Shown: piece after piece, positions 18,148 through 28,040 of the stretch
Layout of the letters: each line of letters begins with the position of its first letter
Position numbering within the stretch: position 1 is the first letter of the stretch
Source: Bacteroidales bacterium UBA1410
GTDB taxonomy: Bacteria > Bacteroidota > Bacteroidia > Bacteroidales > Dysgonomonadaceae
NCBI GenBank assembly: GCA_002305015.1
Contig: DBPW01000038.1
Span: 8,154-72,153, forward strand
Direction of reading: 5' to 3'
DNA length: 64,000 bases
The notes under the pieces: generated by a model
The model's database searches: none
Told to the model about the DNA's origin: nothing
Seen by the model: the letters and a program-made list of their open reading frames with translations, nothing else
Position numbers and translations under genes: made by a program

Positions 18148-20115
18148 TTATATCGTTGATCCTTTTTGAGGTTCACTTTCATAAGATTTCATTATTTTTA
18201 GCGCCCGAAGTAATTCTGAAACACTCATGGCAAAGGAGAATCCCCCACGCCCGATGAATGGAGGCGTAGAGTCGTACATTTCTGAAATAGTGCCGATGCA
18301 GTCGTTTTGCATTTCGCCTTCCATTGCCACCATAATTCTGTCGGCCAATGATAAACCGCTTTTGTGGAAAACTTTTAGGTAAGCCTCGATATAGTGGCCA
18401 AATAGCCAAGGGAAAGCCATACCATTAAAGTAAGCAAAAGTTTTTTCTTCGGGACTGCCGGTGTAATGCGGTCTAAAATTACCGCTCTTCGGACTTAACG
18501 TCCGGATGCCGCAATTGCTGAGCAATTCTTTTGTCACGTAATCGATTACCGATTTTTGTTGACTGCGTTCCAACGGTGAATAGTCGAGCGAAACAGCAAA
18601 AATCATATTCGGTCGAACGTTTACGTCAGCATACCCATTTTCAACATAATCGTATAAATATCCGGCTTCATTCATAAAGGTAGATACAAATGTGTGCCTT
18701 ACAATTTCTGCTTTTTCACGAAACAATGTCGTCAATTCTTTATCCTTAGTAATTTCGGCTATTTCTTCGGCAAAACACAAGGCATTATACCAAAGAGCAT
18801 TAAATTCAACCAAATAACCCGATCTGGGAACCACAGGTTTTCCGTACAGCATCGCATTCATCCAACTAACAGCAACCGTATGCCCGTCAGTATAAACCAA
18901 ACCGGTTTCAATATTAACCTTTAGGTTGGGGTGTTTGTTCGTTAAAATATACTTCATGATGAAAAAAAGAAAAGGAGCATACTTTTCAATGCACGTTTCG
19001 TTATCTTCTTTCCAGTATTGTTGCAATGCCCAAATTACCCATAAAAGCACATCGGGATCATCGATTTGTTTAATGGTGTGTTTTAGTGGTTTTTCTTCCA
19101 TAAAATCCATCAAATGCGGAATTGCCGAGTCCATTATCTTTTCGAAATCGTTAATTCTTTCCACAGCCAACGTACTGCCGGGCAATGAAATAAACAGATC
19201 TCGAGCGCGAACTTTAAACCACGGATAGCCGGCCAATAAATAGGTTTCGTTTTCTTTTGGGATATAATGGAACTGATGACTTGAATTCCTGAGGCAATTA
19301 TAAAAATTGGAACGAGGGGTTCGTTTTCTTAATTCGTCATCAAATTCATCAGCTAATGTAGCTGTATCCACCATAATATCGCTTGCCGAAAGAATAATTT
19401 CCTCGTCTTTTTCGATTGGCATTTCAAAATAGCCGGGCACATAAAGATCTTCCTGATAGGAATCGCCATTCTGTTGGTCCAGCACGTATTCGATACCTCG
19501 ATACCAGTCCGGGTGATAAATAAATTCGTTGTTTTTGTTGAATTGAAGAAAAAGTTCAGGGTATCCAAAGTACATACAGGTGCTGATACCGTTTTCAACA
19601 TAGCGGTATGAACGATCGACCTGATCGTTTTCTCTGGTTAATTGCGAGGCTTTTCGGAAGGCCAGAAATGGTTTAAATCGGATGGTAGTGGGAGAATGAG
19701 CGTCGATGAGTTTATAGCGGATCATTAATCTGTTTTCTCGCGATGAAAACATGGTTTCTTTGGAAAGAAGAACGCCACCCACCCTGTAAATGGTTTGAGG
19801 AACACTATCACAATTGAATTCGCGAATGTATTGATGCCCTTTCGGATAATAAATATCTCCGCTATATTTGTGAATTCCCAGGTTGAATTCGGCTCCATGT
19901 TGAATAATGGTTTCATCCACGGCAGATAAAATCACATGATTTTCATCGTCGAGATAAGGAATAGGCATTACCAGCAATCCTTGGTATTTGCTGGTATTGC
20001 AACCCGAAATAGAGGTGTTTTGATAAGCCCCTTTTCTGTTAGTTCTCAGAACGCTTCGATATAACGAATATTCCAGATTTATCATTAAACTTCTATCGAA
20101 TTTAAGATAACTCAT
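18148..20115 (-). CDS. Glycogen debranching enzyme (amylo-alpha-1,6-glucosidase type)
   Basis: Removes branch-point glucose from glycogen. The 655 residues comprise an N-terminal beta-rich domain (about 1-240, GDE_N-like; it opens with YLKFDRSLMINLEYSLYRS) and a C-terminal (alpha/alpha)6 barrel of the bacterial and archaeal debranching family, with TGLVYTDGHTVAVSWMNA and the late PEEKTFAYFNGMAFPWLFG, where acidic catalytic residues are expected. It is the first gene of the minus-strand glycogen operon and has a good promoter behind it. No signal peptide, so it is cytoplasmic. Confidence 0.9.
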   Translation of the reverse strand: MSYLKFDRSLMINLEYSLYRSVLRTNRKGAYQNTSISGCNTSKYQGLLVMPIPYLDDENHVILSAVDETIIQHGAEFNLGIHKYSGDIYYPKGHQYIREFNCDSVPQTIYRVGGVLLSKETMFSSRENRLMIRYKLIDAHSPTTIRFKPFLAFRKASQLTRENDQVDRSYRYVENGISTCMYFGYPELFLQFNKNNEFIYHPDWYRGIEYVLDQQNGDSYQEDLYVPGYFEMPIEKDEEIILSASDIMVDTATLADEFDDELRKRTPRSNFYNCLRNSSHQFHYIPKENETYLLAGYPWFKVRARDLFISLPGSTLAVERINDFEKIMDSAIPHLMDFMEEKPLKHTIKQIDDPDVLLWVIWALQQYWKEDNETCIEKYAPFLFFIMKYILTNKHPNLKVNIETGLVYTDGHTVAVSWMNAMLYGKPVVPRSGYLVEFNALWYNALCFAEEIAEITKDKELTTLFREKAEIVRHTFVSTFMNEAGYLYDYVENGYADVNVRPNMIFAVSLDYSPLERSQQKSVIDYVTKELLSNCGIRTLSPKSGNFRPHYTGSPEEKTFAYFNGMAFPWLFGHYIEAYLKVFHKSGLSLADRIMVAMEGEMQNDCIGTISEMYDSTPPFIGRGGFSFAMSVSELLRALKIMKSYESEPQKGSTI

Positions 20116-20159
20116 TGTTTGTAAATTTAAAATAATAAATTGTGTGTTTAAATCTTTTC

Positions 20160-20190
20160 GAAAGATAGATAATTTAATATTATTTACAAA
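20160..20190 (-). promoter_or_regulatory. Probable promoter of the glycogen operon
   Basis: Read on the minus strand: TTTG (20190-20187), a 19-base spacer and TATCTTTC (20167-20160), one base from the TAnnTTTG consensus. It ends 45 bases before the debranching-enzyme ATG at 20115. Confidence 0.45.
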
Positions 20191-20302
20191 AACAATTCAA
20201 TTGTTTTTTTATTTCAATAATTTGTAAATATCTTTGATACTACGGAAATTTACCCGTTTCGATATGAAATTAATTTTCATACCTCATAATATTTTTTAGT
20301 AA

Positions 20303-21043
20303 ATGATGAGCGAAAATAGTGAAATTGCCCGAGAAAAAAAGCGGATGTGGTTAGCGCTGATTCCATCGATTGTATATGTTGTCTTGCTATGGTTGATCGT
20401 TGGTTTATATGGTTCTAATGTTTTCGGATTCGATCTTTTTAGAATGGGAATTCTTCCTCGTCATATGCAGGGTTTACCGGGAATTGTTTTTGCTCCGTTG
20501 ATTCATGAATCGGTTTCTCATTTATTCTCCAATACGATTCCGATATTGATTTTAATGTGGTGTTTATTTTATTTCTATAGTGAAATTGCCTTTAAGTCTT
20601 TTTTATATTTGTGGATTCTCAGTGGTTTATTAACGTGGATTATCGGGCGCGAATCGTATCATATTGGGGCCAGCGGTTTGATTTTTGCCCTGATTTTTTT
20701 CTTGTTTTTCAGTGGTATTTTAAGAAAACATGTTCCGTTGATTGCCTTATCGCTGGTCGTAATATTCATATATGGAAGTATGATATGGAGTATTTTTCCT
20801 TTTTCGGAAAGGATTGATGCACAAATTTCGTGGGAATCGCATCTTTCAGGAGCTATTAGTGGTTTAATTGTGGCTGTTGGTTTAAGAAAACAAGGTCCGC
20901 AAAAACCTTTGTCGATTCAGGAAGAAGATGACAAGGAAGAAGGAAGCGTTGGTGGTAATGATGAGGATTATTATGCCATATTGTCATTTACCTGCAATCC
21001 TTTCATAAAACTCATAACTAAAAGTCGCTCAAACATTTTTTAG
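20303..21043 (+). CDS. Rhomboid-family intramembrane serine protease
   Basis: Predicted to cleave membrane proteins within the bilayer. The 246 residues show six or so membrane segments, an H-x3-H-x3-N pattern in the second segment (HESVSHLFSN, about 74-83), the nucleophile motif GASG at about 127-130 and the catalytic histidine in ESHLSGAISG at about 183. All catalytic residues therefore appear present. The C-terminal ~50 residues are acidic and soluble, then a short basic tail. A TATCTTTG at 20229-20236 could be its promoter. Substrates are unknown. Confidence 0.85.
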   Translation: MMSENSEIAREKKRMWLALIPSIVYVVLLWLIVGLYGSNVFGFDLFRMGILPRHMQGLPGIVFAPLIHESVSHLFSNTIPILILMWCLFYFYSEIAFKSFLYLWILSGLLTWIIGRESYHIGASGLIFALIFFLFFSGILRKHVPLIALSLVVIFIYGSMIWSIFPFSERIDAQISWESHLSGAISGLIVAVGLRKQGPQKPLSIQEEDDKEEGSVGGNDEDYYAILSFTCNPFIKLITKSRSNIF

Positions 21044-21190
21044 TGTAAATCGTATGAAAGCCTAGAAAAAAAAGAATAACAGGATTCAAAAATCGATGGT
21101 CGGTCAGCCGATTATTTTTACTTAATTGCAATTGCATAGTTTTTGTACCTACGAATAACGAAGGAGTATTAATTATAAAAATTTAATGTT

Positions 21191-22387
21191 ATGATAAGCA
21201 AAAAGGATATCCAACGATTCAAAAAAATCATTAGCAGTGTAGATAAACCGGTATTGTCTGTATACTGCAATGTAAATCCTGCTGATCCGGATAATTTTGG
21301 AAGAGCATGGTATGGACGACTGAAAAATACATTAAAGTCGATGGACGAGCTTAAGGTAAAATTGAAAAAAGGGAAAACCTTTTATGATGAATTGATGGTT
21401 TTCATCGATCAGATCATGGTGGGCGCTCGTACGTTGGCACTTTTTGCATGGGTTAACGATAAAAATGAATTAGAAGTCGAGCATTTTGAATTGCAGGTAG
21501 AATTGCCCGTTGTAGATTTGGTAAGGGGAAGAGTGGAAACTCATTTCGGAAAACCGTATGTATTGCCTATTCTTTATGCTTTTGATGAATTTTACAGAGT
21601 AGGGGTGGTTCATGTTTATGGCAGCAAATGGAGATTTTACGAAGTATTCTTAAATGAGATTGAGGAAATCACGGATACTTTTGCAGAAATAACACCGGAT
21701 GAATGGAGAGACTTCAATGAATATGCCCAAATTATCGAGTCGGGAGTATTGGAAGAAAGAACTTTTAACGACAAGTTGAAATTCAAAGACAGACAAAAAG
21801 CCAGAATACAAACCTTTTCTCACAAATTGTATGTAAGATTGGCTCAGATGGTAGAAAAATCGGTGCTCGACTTAGAGTTGGACCGACTTATATTGATGGG
21901 AAATGATTGGCAAGTGAAATTATTCGAAAACCATTTGAATCGTCATATCCGCGAGTTAATAATCGGATATGTATCCAATCCGTTAGATACCGAAAATCCT
22001 TCCACGAAAGACGTATTAGAACGAATAGCACCGGTATTGAGAGAAGCCGAGGAGCGCGAAGAAATGCAATTAATCGCCGAGGCACAGAGCCCAAAAGGAG
22101 TTTGTGGTTTGCAAGATGTGCTGGAAGCCATTCAGATGGCTCGTCTTCAAGTATTGATTTTGCCGTGGGATTTGCATGCTACGGTATATAAGTGCACAGA
22201 CGGGATGTTTTTTGCCACCCCTGAAGAAGCTCAAGAATACGATTCGTCCTATGAAGAAGTTGAATTGAAAAAAGTGGTGTTTGATTTGGCAGCCGAATAT
22301 GCTACGCGAATCGAATTTGTTGATGGAGCAATGAAAGAAAAACTGTATAACGAATTACAAGGTATAGCCGGCCTAGTGCGGTGGTAA
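21191..22387 (+). CDS. eRF1-like protein (bacterial baeRF type)
   Basis: A 398-residue cytoplasmic protein without membrane segments. The overall pattern fits the bacterial families related to archaeal/eukaryotic release factor 1: an N-terminal domain opening with DKPVLSVYCNV, a central Rossmann/RNase-H-like domain (about 120-270, with VGVVHVYGSKWRFYEV), and a C-terminal domain with GVCGLQDVLEAIQMARLQVL, closely resembling the domain-3 start of eRF1 where the ligand-helix pattern is GL-x-EVLEAL. Such proteins are predicted to act in ribosome rescue or hibernation, but none of this is shown here. It stands alone with wide flanks. Confidence 0.6.
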   Translation: MISKKDIQRFKKIISSVDKPVLSVYCNVNPADPDNFGRAWYGRLKNTLKSMDELKVKLKKGKTFYDELMVFIDQIMVGARTLALFAWVNDKNELEVEHFELQVELPVVDLVRGRVETHFGKPYVLPILYAFDEFYRVGVVHVYGSKWRFYEVFLNEIEEITDTFAEITPDEWRDFNEYAQIIESGVLEERTFNDKLKFKDRQKARIQTFSHKLYVRLAQMVEKSVLDLELDRLILMGNDWQVKLFENHLNRHIRELIIGYVSNPLDTENPSTKDVLERIAPVLREAEEREEMQLIAEAQSPKGVCGLQDVLEAIQMARLQVLILPWDLHATVYKCTDGMFFATPEEAQEYDSSYEEVELKKVVFDLAAEYATRIEFVDGAMKEKLYNELQGIAGLVRW

Positions 22388-22815
22388 TTAATCGAAAAAA
22401 GAAAGAATACACGGAGAATAACCCTATGGGAAAGGAGTTATTTTCCGTTTTTTTATTTGAATCCAAATTATCTTTTAAGTCAGATACCTTTGAAAGATAC
22501 CCCGATGGCTGCAGTATGCGTATAAAACGTTTGCTTCATGCTTGCATCAAGGCAGGGACAACACTACCGGAGTCCACGGAGCGGAGGTAAAGCAAACCTG
22601 CGTATTTTCTTCATGCAGAGCGGGATACATAGACATAGCCGGAGTAGACGTTGCATGAGGATGATGCAAGCCTTATGCAAGCATGGAGCGAGGATGGTGC
22701 AGCCTTGGTACGGCCTTGGTGCGGAGAAGGTGTATTTTTTCCGGAAATAGCTTTCCTGTAAAGTAAAAGTAAATATCAAATAAATTTGTCTATCTTTGCT
22801 ACAAATTAAAAGCCA
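22388..22815. other. 428-base stretch without a convincing gene, with a GC-rich repeat patch
   Basis: The short open frames here do not look like proteins. Bases about 22500-22740 are visibly more GC-rich than the surroundings and repetitive: the near-duplicate units GTGCAGCCTTGGTACGG and CCTTGGTGCGG, and the word GATGCAAGC, which also occurs inverted as GCTTGCATC near 22540. The last 30 bases carry the lgt promoter element. Confidence 0.5.
22791..22798 (+). promoter_or_regulatory. -7 element of the lgt promoter
   Basis: TATCTTTG matches TAnnTTTG and lies 17 bases before the lgt ATG, leaving a very short leader. The -33 box is weak. Confidence 0.5.
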
Positions 22816-23733
22816 ATGAACACACTGTTGTATGTAACATGGAATGTAAATCCGACCCTTTTTACTGTTTTTGGTCGTGAGATTCGTTGGTATGGCTTGT
22901 TATGGGTCATCGGACTGATTGTTGCGGTATATATTGTGCAACAAATTTTCAAGCGCGAAAATCTTCCCGAAAAATGGTTCGATTCATTGTTTATTTACAC
23001 CATTATCGGCATAATTGTGGGTGCCAGGTTAGGGCATTGTCTGTTTTACGAACCGCAATATTATTTGTCGCACCCTGTTGAAATTCTGAAAATCTGGAAA
23101 GGCGGATTAGCCAGTCACGGAGGCGTATTGGGGATTATTATTGCCGTATGGTTATACTCCAAAAGAGTGACCAAGTTGAGCATGTTGTGGACATTTGATC
23201 GATTAATGGTCCCCACCGGTTTCACGGCAGCCATGATTCGGCTGGGCAATCTCATGAATCACGAAATTTATGGCGGTCCTACCGATCTTCCCTGGGGTTT
23301 TCGATTCATTACCAATACTTACGCCTGGATGAATGGAGCAGAGCCGGTTTACTCCGAACCTTCGCACCCCACTCAAATTTACGAAGCACTCATCTACCTG
23401 GTTGTTTTTGGGGTATGTATGTATATGTATTATAAAACCGATGCGAAAGACAGAAAAGGATTGATTACGGGCGTAGGATTAACGATAATTTTTGTGGCTC
23501 GATTTTTCATCGAATACATAAAAAATGTTCAGGTCGATTTTGAAATTATGTTACGCGATCATACCGGTTTAATTCTTGGACAATGGCTTAGCCTTCCTTT
23601 TATCATTTGGGGAATAGCATTAATTGTATCGGCTCTCAGGAAAAAGCCCGAGCCGGTAAATATACCCCAAGCCTCTGCCGCAAATCGAGCTAAAAACAAC
23701 GGTAAAAAAGAATACCAAAAGAAGAAAAAATAG
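22816..23733 (+). CDS. lgt: Prolipoprotein diacylglyceryl transferase
   Basis: First enzyme of lipoprotein maturation; moves diacylglycerol from phosphatidylglycerol to the lipobox cysteine. The 305 residues have about seven membrane segments, with the family signatures IRWYGLLWVIG, GARLGHCLFYEP, ASHGGVLGII and GFTAAMIRLGNLMNHEIYG. The last 25 residues are a basic soluble tail ending in lysines. Many lipoproteins in this window (DUF4348, GldH, ApbE, 50407) depend on this activity. Confidence 0.95.
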   Translation: MNTLLYVTWNVNPTLFTVFGREIRWYGLLWVIGLIVAVYIVQQIFKRENLPEKWFDSLFIYTIIGIIVGARLGHCLFYEPQYYLSHPVEILKIWKGGLASHGGVLGIIIAVWLYSKRVTKLSMLWTFDRLMVPTGFTAAMIRLGNLMNHEIYGGPTDLPWGFRFITNTYAWMNGAEPVYSEPSHPTQIYEALIYLVVFGVCMYMYYKTDAKDRKGLITGVGLTIIFVARFFIEYIKNVQVDFEIMLRDHTGLILGQWLSLPFIIWGIALIVSALRKKPEPVNIPQASAANRAKNNGKKEYQKKKK

Positions 23734-23794
23734 TATTTTTACCTCTTCAACTTTTCATCTTTGTGAATAATTGTCGGGATAAAAAACATGAAAT

Positions 23795-25000
23795 ATGATG
23801 TATAAAACGATTCAAATTAAAGAAGGAATATATTATGTGGGTGTGAATGATCGCACCAAGCATCTTTTCGAAAACTTATGGCCTCTTCCTAAAGGTATTT
23901 CTTATAATTCTTATCTTATCGATGACGATAAAGTAGCACTTATCGACACCGTAGATGTTTGCTATTCCGAAGTATATTTTCGTAAAATCAGATCGGTGTT
24001 GGGAGATAAGCCCATCGATTATTTGGTGGTGAATCATATGGAACCCGACCACTCCGGATCTATTGAGTGGCTGGTCAACCGATATCCCGATATCACCATT
24101 ATCGGCAACAACCGTACAATGGATATGTTGAAAGGATTTTACGGCATCACGAAAAATATTCTTTCGATAAAAGATGCGGAGGAGGTTAAACTTGGGAAAA
24201 ATACCCTGAGGTTTTATCTTACCCCTATGATCCATTGGCCTGAAACGATGATGACCTATGTGCCGGAGTCGAAAACTCTTTTTTCGGGTGATGCTTTTGG
24301 ATCATACGGTTCACTTGACGGCGGTGTTGTGGATTCTCAACTTGATCCGGAGGGGTATTTCGACGAAATGATTCGGTATTACTCCAACATTGTGGGCAAA
24401 TATGGTTCACCGGTACAAACAGCGTTAGGGAAACTATCGGGAATCGATATCGAGGTTTTTTGTTCTACACACGGCCCTGTCTGGACGGAAAAAGAAAATA
24501 TAGAAAAAGTCATCGATTTATACGACAAACTGAGTAAATATGAAGCCGACAAGGGACTGGTAATTGCCTATGGCAGTATGTATGGCAATACGGAACAACT
24601 TGCCGAAATCATTGCCGCTTCGGCAGCCGAAAACGGTATAAGAAACATTGTCATGCACCATGTTTCTAAAAGCCACCCATCGGATATTCTTCGCGATATA
24701 TTTAAGTATAGGGGGTTGATTATCGGATCGCCAACATACAATAATCAGCTTTATCCCGCGATAGAAAGTTTGATTTCCGCATTGCGGAATCGGAACATCA
24801 AAAACCGTTTGTTTGGCTATTTTGGCGGGTTCAGTTGGGCCGATGCTTCGTTGAAGCATCTTAAGGAATTTGCCGAGGAGATGCATTTTGATGTCGTTTG
24901 TGATCCTGTTTCCATGAAACATTCTTTACAGGCCGATGTAGCCGAGAGTGCTTGGAGAATGGGGCAAATTATGGCCGAAAAATTAAATCGGCAGGATTAA
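23795..25000 (+). CDS. Flavodiiron protein (A-type flavoprotein, FprA-like)
   Basis: Reduces O2 to water and/or NO to N2O, protecting anaerobes. The 401 residues hold an N-terminal metallo-beta-lactamase-like domain with the diiron ligands in NHMEPDHSGS (H-x-E-x-D-H) and further on MIHWPETM, SGDAFGSYG and CSTHGP. The C-terminal flavodoxin domain starts near AYGSMYGNTEQLAE, which binds FMN. No extra rubredoxin domain is present, so it belongs to the minimal class A. Its presence suits an anaerobic or microaerobic lifestyle. Confidence 0.92.
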   Translation: MMYKTIQIKEGIYYVGVNDRTKHLFENLWPLPKGISYNSYLIDDDKVALIDTVDVCYSEVYFRKIRSVLGDKPIDYLVVNHMEPDHSGSIEWLVNRYPDITIIGNNRTMDMLKGFYGITKNILSIKDAEEVKLGKNTLRFYLTPMIHWPETMMTYVPESKTLFSGDAFGSYGSLDGGVVDSQLDPEGYFDEMIRYYSNIVGKYGSPVQTALGKLSGIDIEVFCSTHGPVWTEKENIEKVIDLYDKLSKYEADKGLVIAYGSMYGNTEQLAEIIAASAAENGIRNIVMHHVSKSHPSDILRDIFKYRGLIIGSPTYNNQLYPAIESLISALRNRNIKNRLFGYFGGFSWADASLKHLKEFAEEMHFDVVCDPVSMKHSLQADVAESAWRMGQIMAEKLNRQD

Positions 25001-25054
25001 ATTGCTATTCCACAAAAAAGCCTTAATTTTTTAATTTATATAAAAAATAAAATC

Positions 25055-25867
25055 ATGAGACTAATTATTCAACCCGATTCTGAGCGATTAGCTCAATGGG
25101 CAGCCAATTACATTGCTTCCAAAATCATCAAAGCAAATCCTACACCGGAAAAACCCTTCAAATTGGGTTTGCCTACCGGATCATCACCACTGGGCACGTA
25201 CAGTGCATTGATTAAGTTGTGCCAAAAGGGGACAATTTCGTTTAAAAACGTCATTACCTTTAATATGGATGAATATGTGGGATTACCCAAGGATCATCCC
25301 GAAAGTTATCATTCATTTATGTGGAACAATTTTTTCAACCACATCGATATTCTGCCGGAGAACGTGCATATTCTCAATGGTAATGCCGAGAATCTGGAAG
25401 CCGAATGTCAGGCGTATGAGGATGCGATTAAAAATGCCGGAGGCATCGACTTGTTTTTGGGGGGAATAGGTCCTGACGGTCATATTGCTTTCAATGAACC
25501 GGGATCTTCACTTAGTTCGCGTACTCGTGTAAAACGGTTGACAACCGATACCATTATTGCCAACTCACGTTTTTTTAATAACGATGTGAATAAAGTTCCT
25601 AAATTCGCACTAACCGTAGGAGTAGGAACCGTTATGGACGCAAAAGAGGTATTGATTCTTGTCAACGGACATCACAAAGCGCGCGCTTTGCGTCATGCCG
25701 TAGAAGGCCCCGTCACGCAGATGTGGACAATAAGTGCCATACAACTTCATCCTAAAGGTATTATCGTTTGCGATGAAGCTGCTTGCGCTGAATTGAAAGT
25801 AGGGACATACAAGTATTTTCTCGATATCGAACAAGATAATCTCAATCCCGAATTGTTGTTATCATAG
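25055..25867 (+). CDS. nagB: Glucosamine-6-phosphate deaminase
   Basis: Converts glucosamine-6-phosphate to fructose-6-phosphate and ammonia, feeding amino sugars into glycolysis. The 270 residues match NagB in length and motifs: [13 protein letters not shown] (phosphate site), FNMDEYVGL with the catalytic aspartate, [17 protein letters not shown], and [10 protein letters not shown]. No regulatory extra domain. It stands as a single gene with 54 bases before and 87 bases after it. Confidence 0.95.
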   Translation: MRLIIQPDSERLAQWAANYIASKIIKANPTPEKPFKLGLPTGSSPLGTYSALIKLCQKGTISFKNVITFNMDEYVGLPKDHPESYHSFMWNNFFNHIDILPENVHILNGNAENLEAECQAYEDAIKNAGGIDLFLGGIGPDGHIAFNEPGSSLSSRTRVKRLTTDTIIANSRFFNNDVNKVPKFALTVGVGTVMDAKEVLILVNGHHKARALRHAVEGPVTQMWTISAIQLHPKGIIVCDEAACAELKVGTYKYFLDIEQDNLNPELLLS

Positions 25868-25954
25868 GCGTCGCGACTTCGCAGCGTGAAGGTATTTTTG
25901 AAGTGCTCGTTGATTTGCCTGCGTTATCCGTAAATAACTTTACTATTTTTTCCT

Positions 25955-26611
25955 ATGAAACACCTCGTGATTCCTTTTTTTCTGTTTGCGGCATCTTTTT
26001 CTTTGCTTGCCCAAACCAACACTGTTACGTTGTCTCATTATCTGCTTCCCGAATTTCAAGAGGGCAGGGTATTGATGAAAAACGGCACTGAATTGAAAAC
26101 GCGATTGAATTATAATTCGCTTACGGAAGAAATGGTTTTTGATGACAACGGCAACATATTAGCTGTCGGGAAAACCGTTGTTCCTCAGATAGATACCGTT
26201 TTCATTGGAGATAGAAAGTTCATCTATACCGAGGGCAAATTTTTGGAAGTGCTTCATGACTCTTCCTACAAATTTTTCGCTCAGCATAAATGCCGGGTTA
26301 TCCCTCCGGGGAAACCGGCAGCTTATGGCGGGACTTCCGAAACATCGGCTACCGACAGTTATTCTTCGCTCATTTCAGATGGAAGAGTTTATGATCTTAG
26401 GCTTCCCGACGATTTCAAGGTAAAGCCTTATACGGTTTATTGGATAGAAAAGGAAGGAAAATTAAAAAGTTTTCTTACCCTTGGACAAATCAAAGCATTT
26501 TATAAGCAAAAGAAAAAACTGTACGAGGAATACACAAAAACCCATAAGGTTAATTTTGAAGATCAGAAAAGCGTTGCCGATCTGATAAACTTCATGGAAA
26601 CGCATGGATAG
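25955..26611 (+). CDS. Exported protein of unknown function
   Basis: A 218-residue protein with a clear signal peptide (hydrophobic about 5-17, cleavage near LLAQ-TN at about 19-20). The mature part begins with a beta-rich region, including ILMKNGTELKT-like and YTEGKFLEV turns, and ends with a charged helical stretch (KAFYKQKKKLYEEYTK). I recognise no domain. A longer open frame exists in another phase at 25903 but lacks a protein-like composition. The location is periplasmic or outer-membrane associated by inference. Confidence 0.65.
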   Translation: MKHLVIPFFLFAASFSLLAQTNTVTLSHYLLPEFQEGRVLMKNGTELKTRLNYNSLTEEMVFDDNGNILAVGKTVVPQIDTVFIGDRKFIYTEGKFLEVLHDSSYKFFAQHKCRVIPPGKPAAYGGTSETSATDSYSSLISDGRVYDLRLPDDFKVKPYTVYWIEKEGKLKSFLTLGQIKAFYKQKKKLYEEYTKTHKVNFEDQKSVADLINFMETHG

Positions 26612-26675
26612 ATGGGTTTTGTACGAAGGAAAGTATACCCGTTAAATCAACTCATTTTTTTTAAATAATAGTATA

Positions 26676-27983
26676 ATGAAACACGTTATTCGTTTTGTTT
26701 TTATTTTGTTGTTAATTGTAACAAGTGTAAAGGCACAGCCGGGATATGTGCCGGCGAAGGAAAATTTGCAAAATCGGGAAGAATTTCAGGACATGAAATT
26801 CGGCGTATTCATTCATTGGGGCATTTACAGTATGATGGCCAATGGCGAGTGGATCATGAATAACAGGAATATTCACTATAAAGAGTATGCCAAACTCGCC
26901 GAAGGTTTTTATCCTTCAAAATTTGATGCGGCCCGATGGGTGTCGGATGTTAAAGCAGCAGGAGCCAAATATATCTGCATCACTTCCCGTCATCACGATG
27001 GCTTTTCGATGTTTGCGACCAAACAGTCACCGTTTAATATTGTGGATGCTACTCCTTTTAAACGGGATATTCTTAAGGAGCTTGCCGATGAATGCCATAA
27101 ACAAGGCATCAAACTGCATTTTTATTATTCGTTACTCGATTGGTCGCGCACCGATTATTATCCGTTGGGTAGAACCGGCCGTGGAGTGGGGCGCACCGAA
27201 CATGGACGTTGGGATACCTATCACCAATTCATGTTGAACCAGTTAACCGAATTGCTCACGAATTATGGTGAGATAGGGGCAATTTGGTTTGACGGACAAT
27301 GGGATCAAGATCAGAACCCCGGTTTCGACTGGCGGTTGCCCGAGATTTATGCTCATATTCACAAACTTCAACCCGGTTGCCTTATCATCAACAATCACCA
27401 TCTGACGCCCATTGAAGGAGAAGACGCACAAACTTTCGAAAAAGACCTGCCCGGTCACAATACTACCGGTTTTGCCGATGAACAAACGGTGGGGGCTCTT
27501 CCGCTCGAAACCTGTGAAACCATGAACAATTCGTGGGGATATAACATTACCGATTTAAATTACAAATCGGAGAAAGAGCTGATTCATTATTTGGTAAAAA
27601 CAGCCGGATACAATGCCAATTTACTGCTGAATGTAGGTCCGCGACCAAACGGGGAATTTCCCGAGATTGCTGTTGAACGTTACAAAGCTATGGGAAATTG
27701 GCTGAAACAATATGGCGAAACCATTTACGGTACGCGTGGCGGAATGGTGACTCCACGTCACTGGGGTGTTACCACACAAAAAGGCAACACATTGTATGTG
27801 CATATATTAAATCTTGAAGATCAGGCTTTATATTTGCCGTTAAACGGCAGAAAGGCAAAATCGGCAAAAGTATTCATCGATAAAAAGCCGGTAAAATATA
27901 CCGCTGTTTCCGATGGCGTGATATTGTCTTTCGATAAAGTCCCCGATGATGTGGATTTTGTAGTAGAAGTGGAGCTCAAATAA
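26676..27983 (+). CDS. Alpha-L-fucosidase, GH29
   Basis: Secreted exo-glycosidase releasing terminal L-fucose from glycans. The 435 residues begin with a signal peptide (cleavage near KAQPGY), then the TIM barrel with MKFGVFIHWGIYSM, TSRHHDGFSMF and GAIWFDGQWDQ, in which the aspartate after IWF is the nucleophile expected for GH29. A small C-terminal beta-sandwich of about 90 residues follows. It is a single gene with a hairpin terminator directly after it. Together with nagB it suggests host- or plant-glycan use. Confidence 0.92.
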   Translation: MKHVIRFVFILLLIVTSVKAQPGYVPAKENLQNREEFQDMKFGVFIHWGIYSMMANGEWIMNNRNIHYKEYAKLAEGFYPSKFDAARWVSDVKAAGAKYICITSRHHDGFSMFATKQSPFNIVDATPFKRDILKELADECHKQGIKLHFYYSLLDWSRTDYYPLGRTGRGVGRTEHGRWDTYHQFMLNQLTELLTNYGEIGAIWFDGQWDQDQNPGFDWRLPEIYAHIHKLQPGCLIINNHHLTPIEGEDAQTFEKDLPGHNTTGFADEQTVGALPLETCETMNNSWGYNITDLNYKSEKELIHYLVKTAGYNANLLLNVGPRPNGEFPEIAVERYKAMGNWLKQYGETIYGTRGGMVTPRHWGVTTQKGNTLYVHILNLEDQALYLPLNGRKAKSAKVFIDKKPVKYTAVSDGVILSFDKVPDDVDFVVEVELK

Positions 27984-27990
27984 AATAAAA

Positions 27991-28040
27991 AACCTCACTG
28001 CATTCTCTTTGAATTTATCGTTGCAGTGAGGTTTTTTTAT
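27991..28040. terminator. Bidirectional rho-independent terminator
   Basis: Perfect 12-base arms AACCTCACTGCA (27991-28002) and TGCAGTGAGGTT (28022-28033) around a 19-base loop, with A-rich and T-rich flanks on the two sides. It can end both the fucosidase transcript and the opposite-strand DUF4834 transcript. Confidence 0.85.

Noticed and set aside
15528..20115. Glycogen cluster as a novel system
   Set aside because: Debranching enzyme, glycosyltransferase and GH57 in this order are a familiar Bacteroidota arrangement.
22538..22750. 70-codon forward frame in the GC-rich patch before lgt
   Set aside because: Rich in R, H, M and C from the repeats; no family resemblance and it does not connect to lgt.
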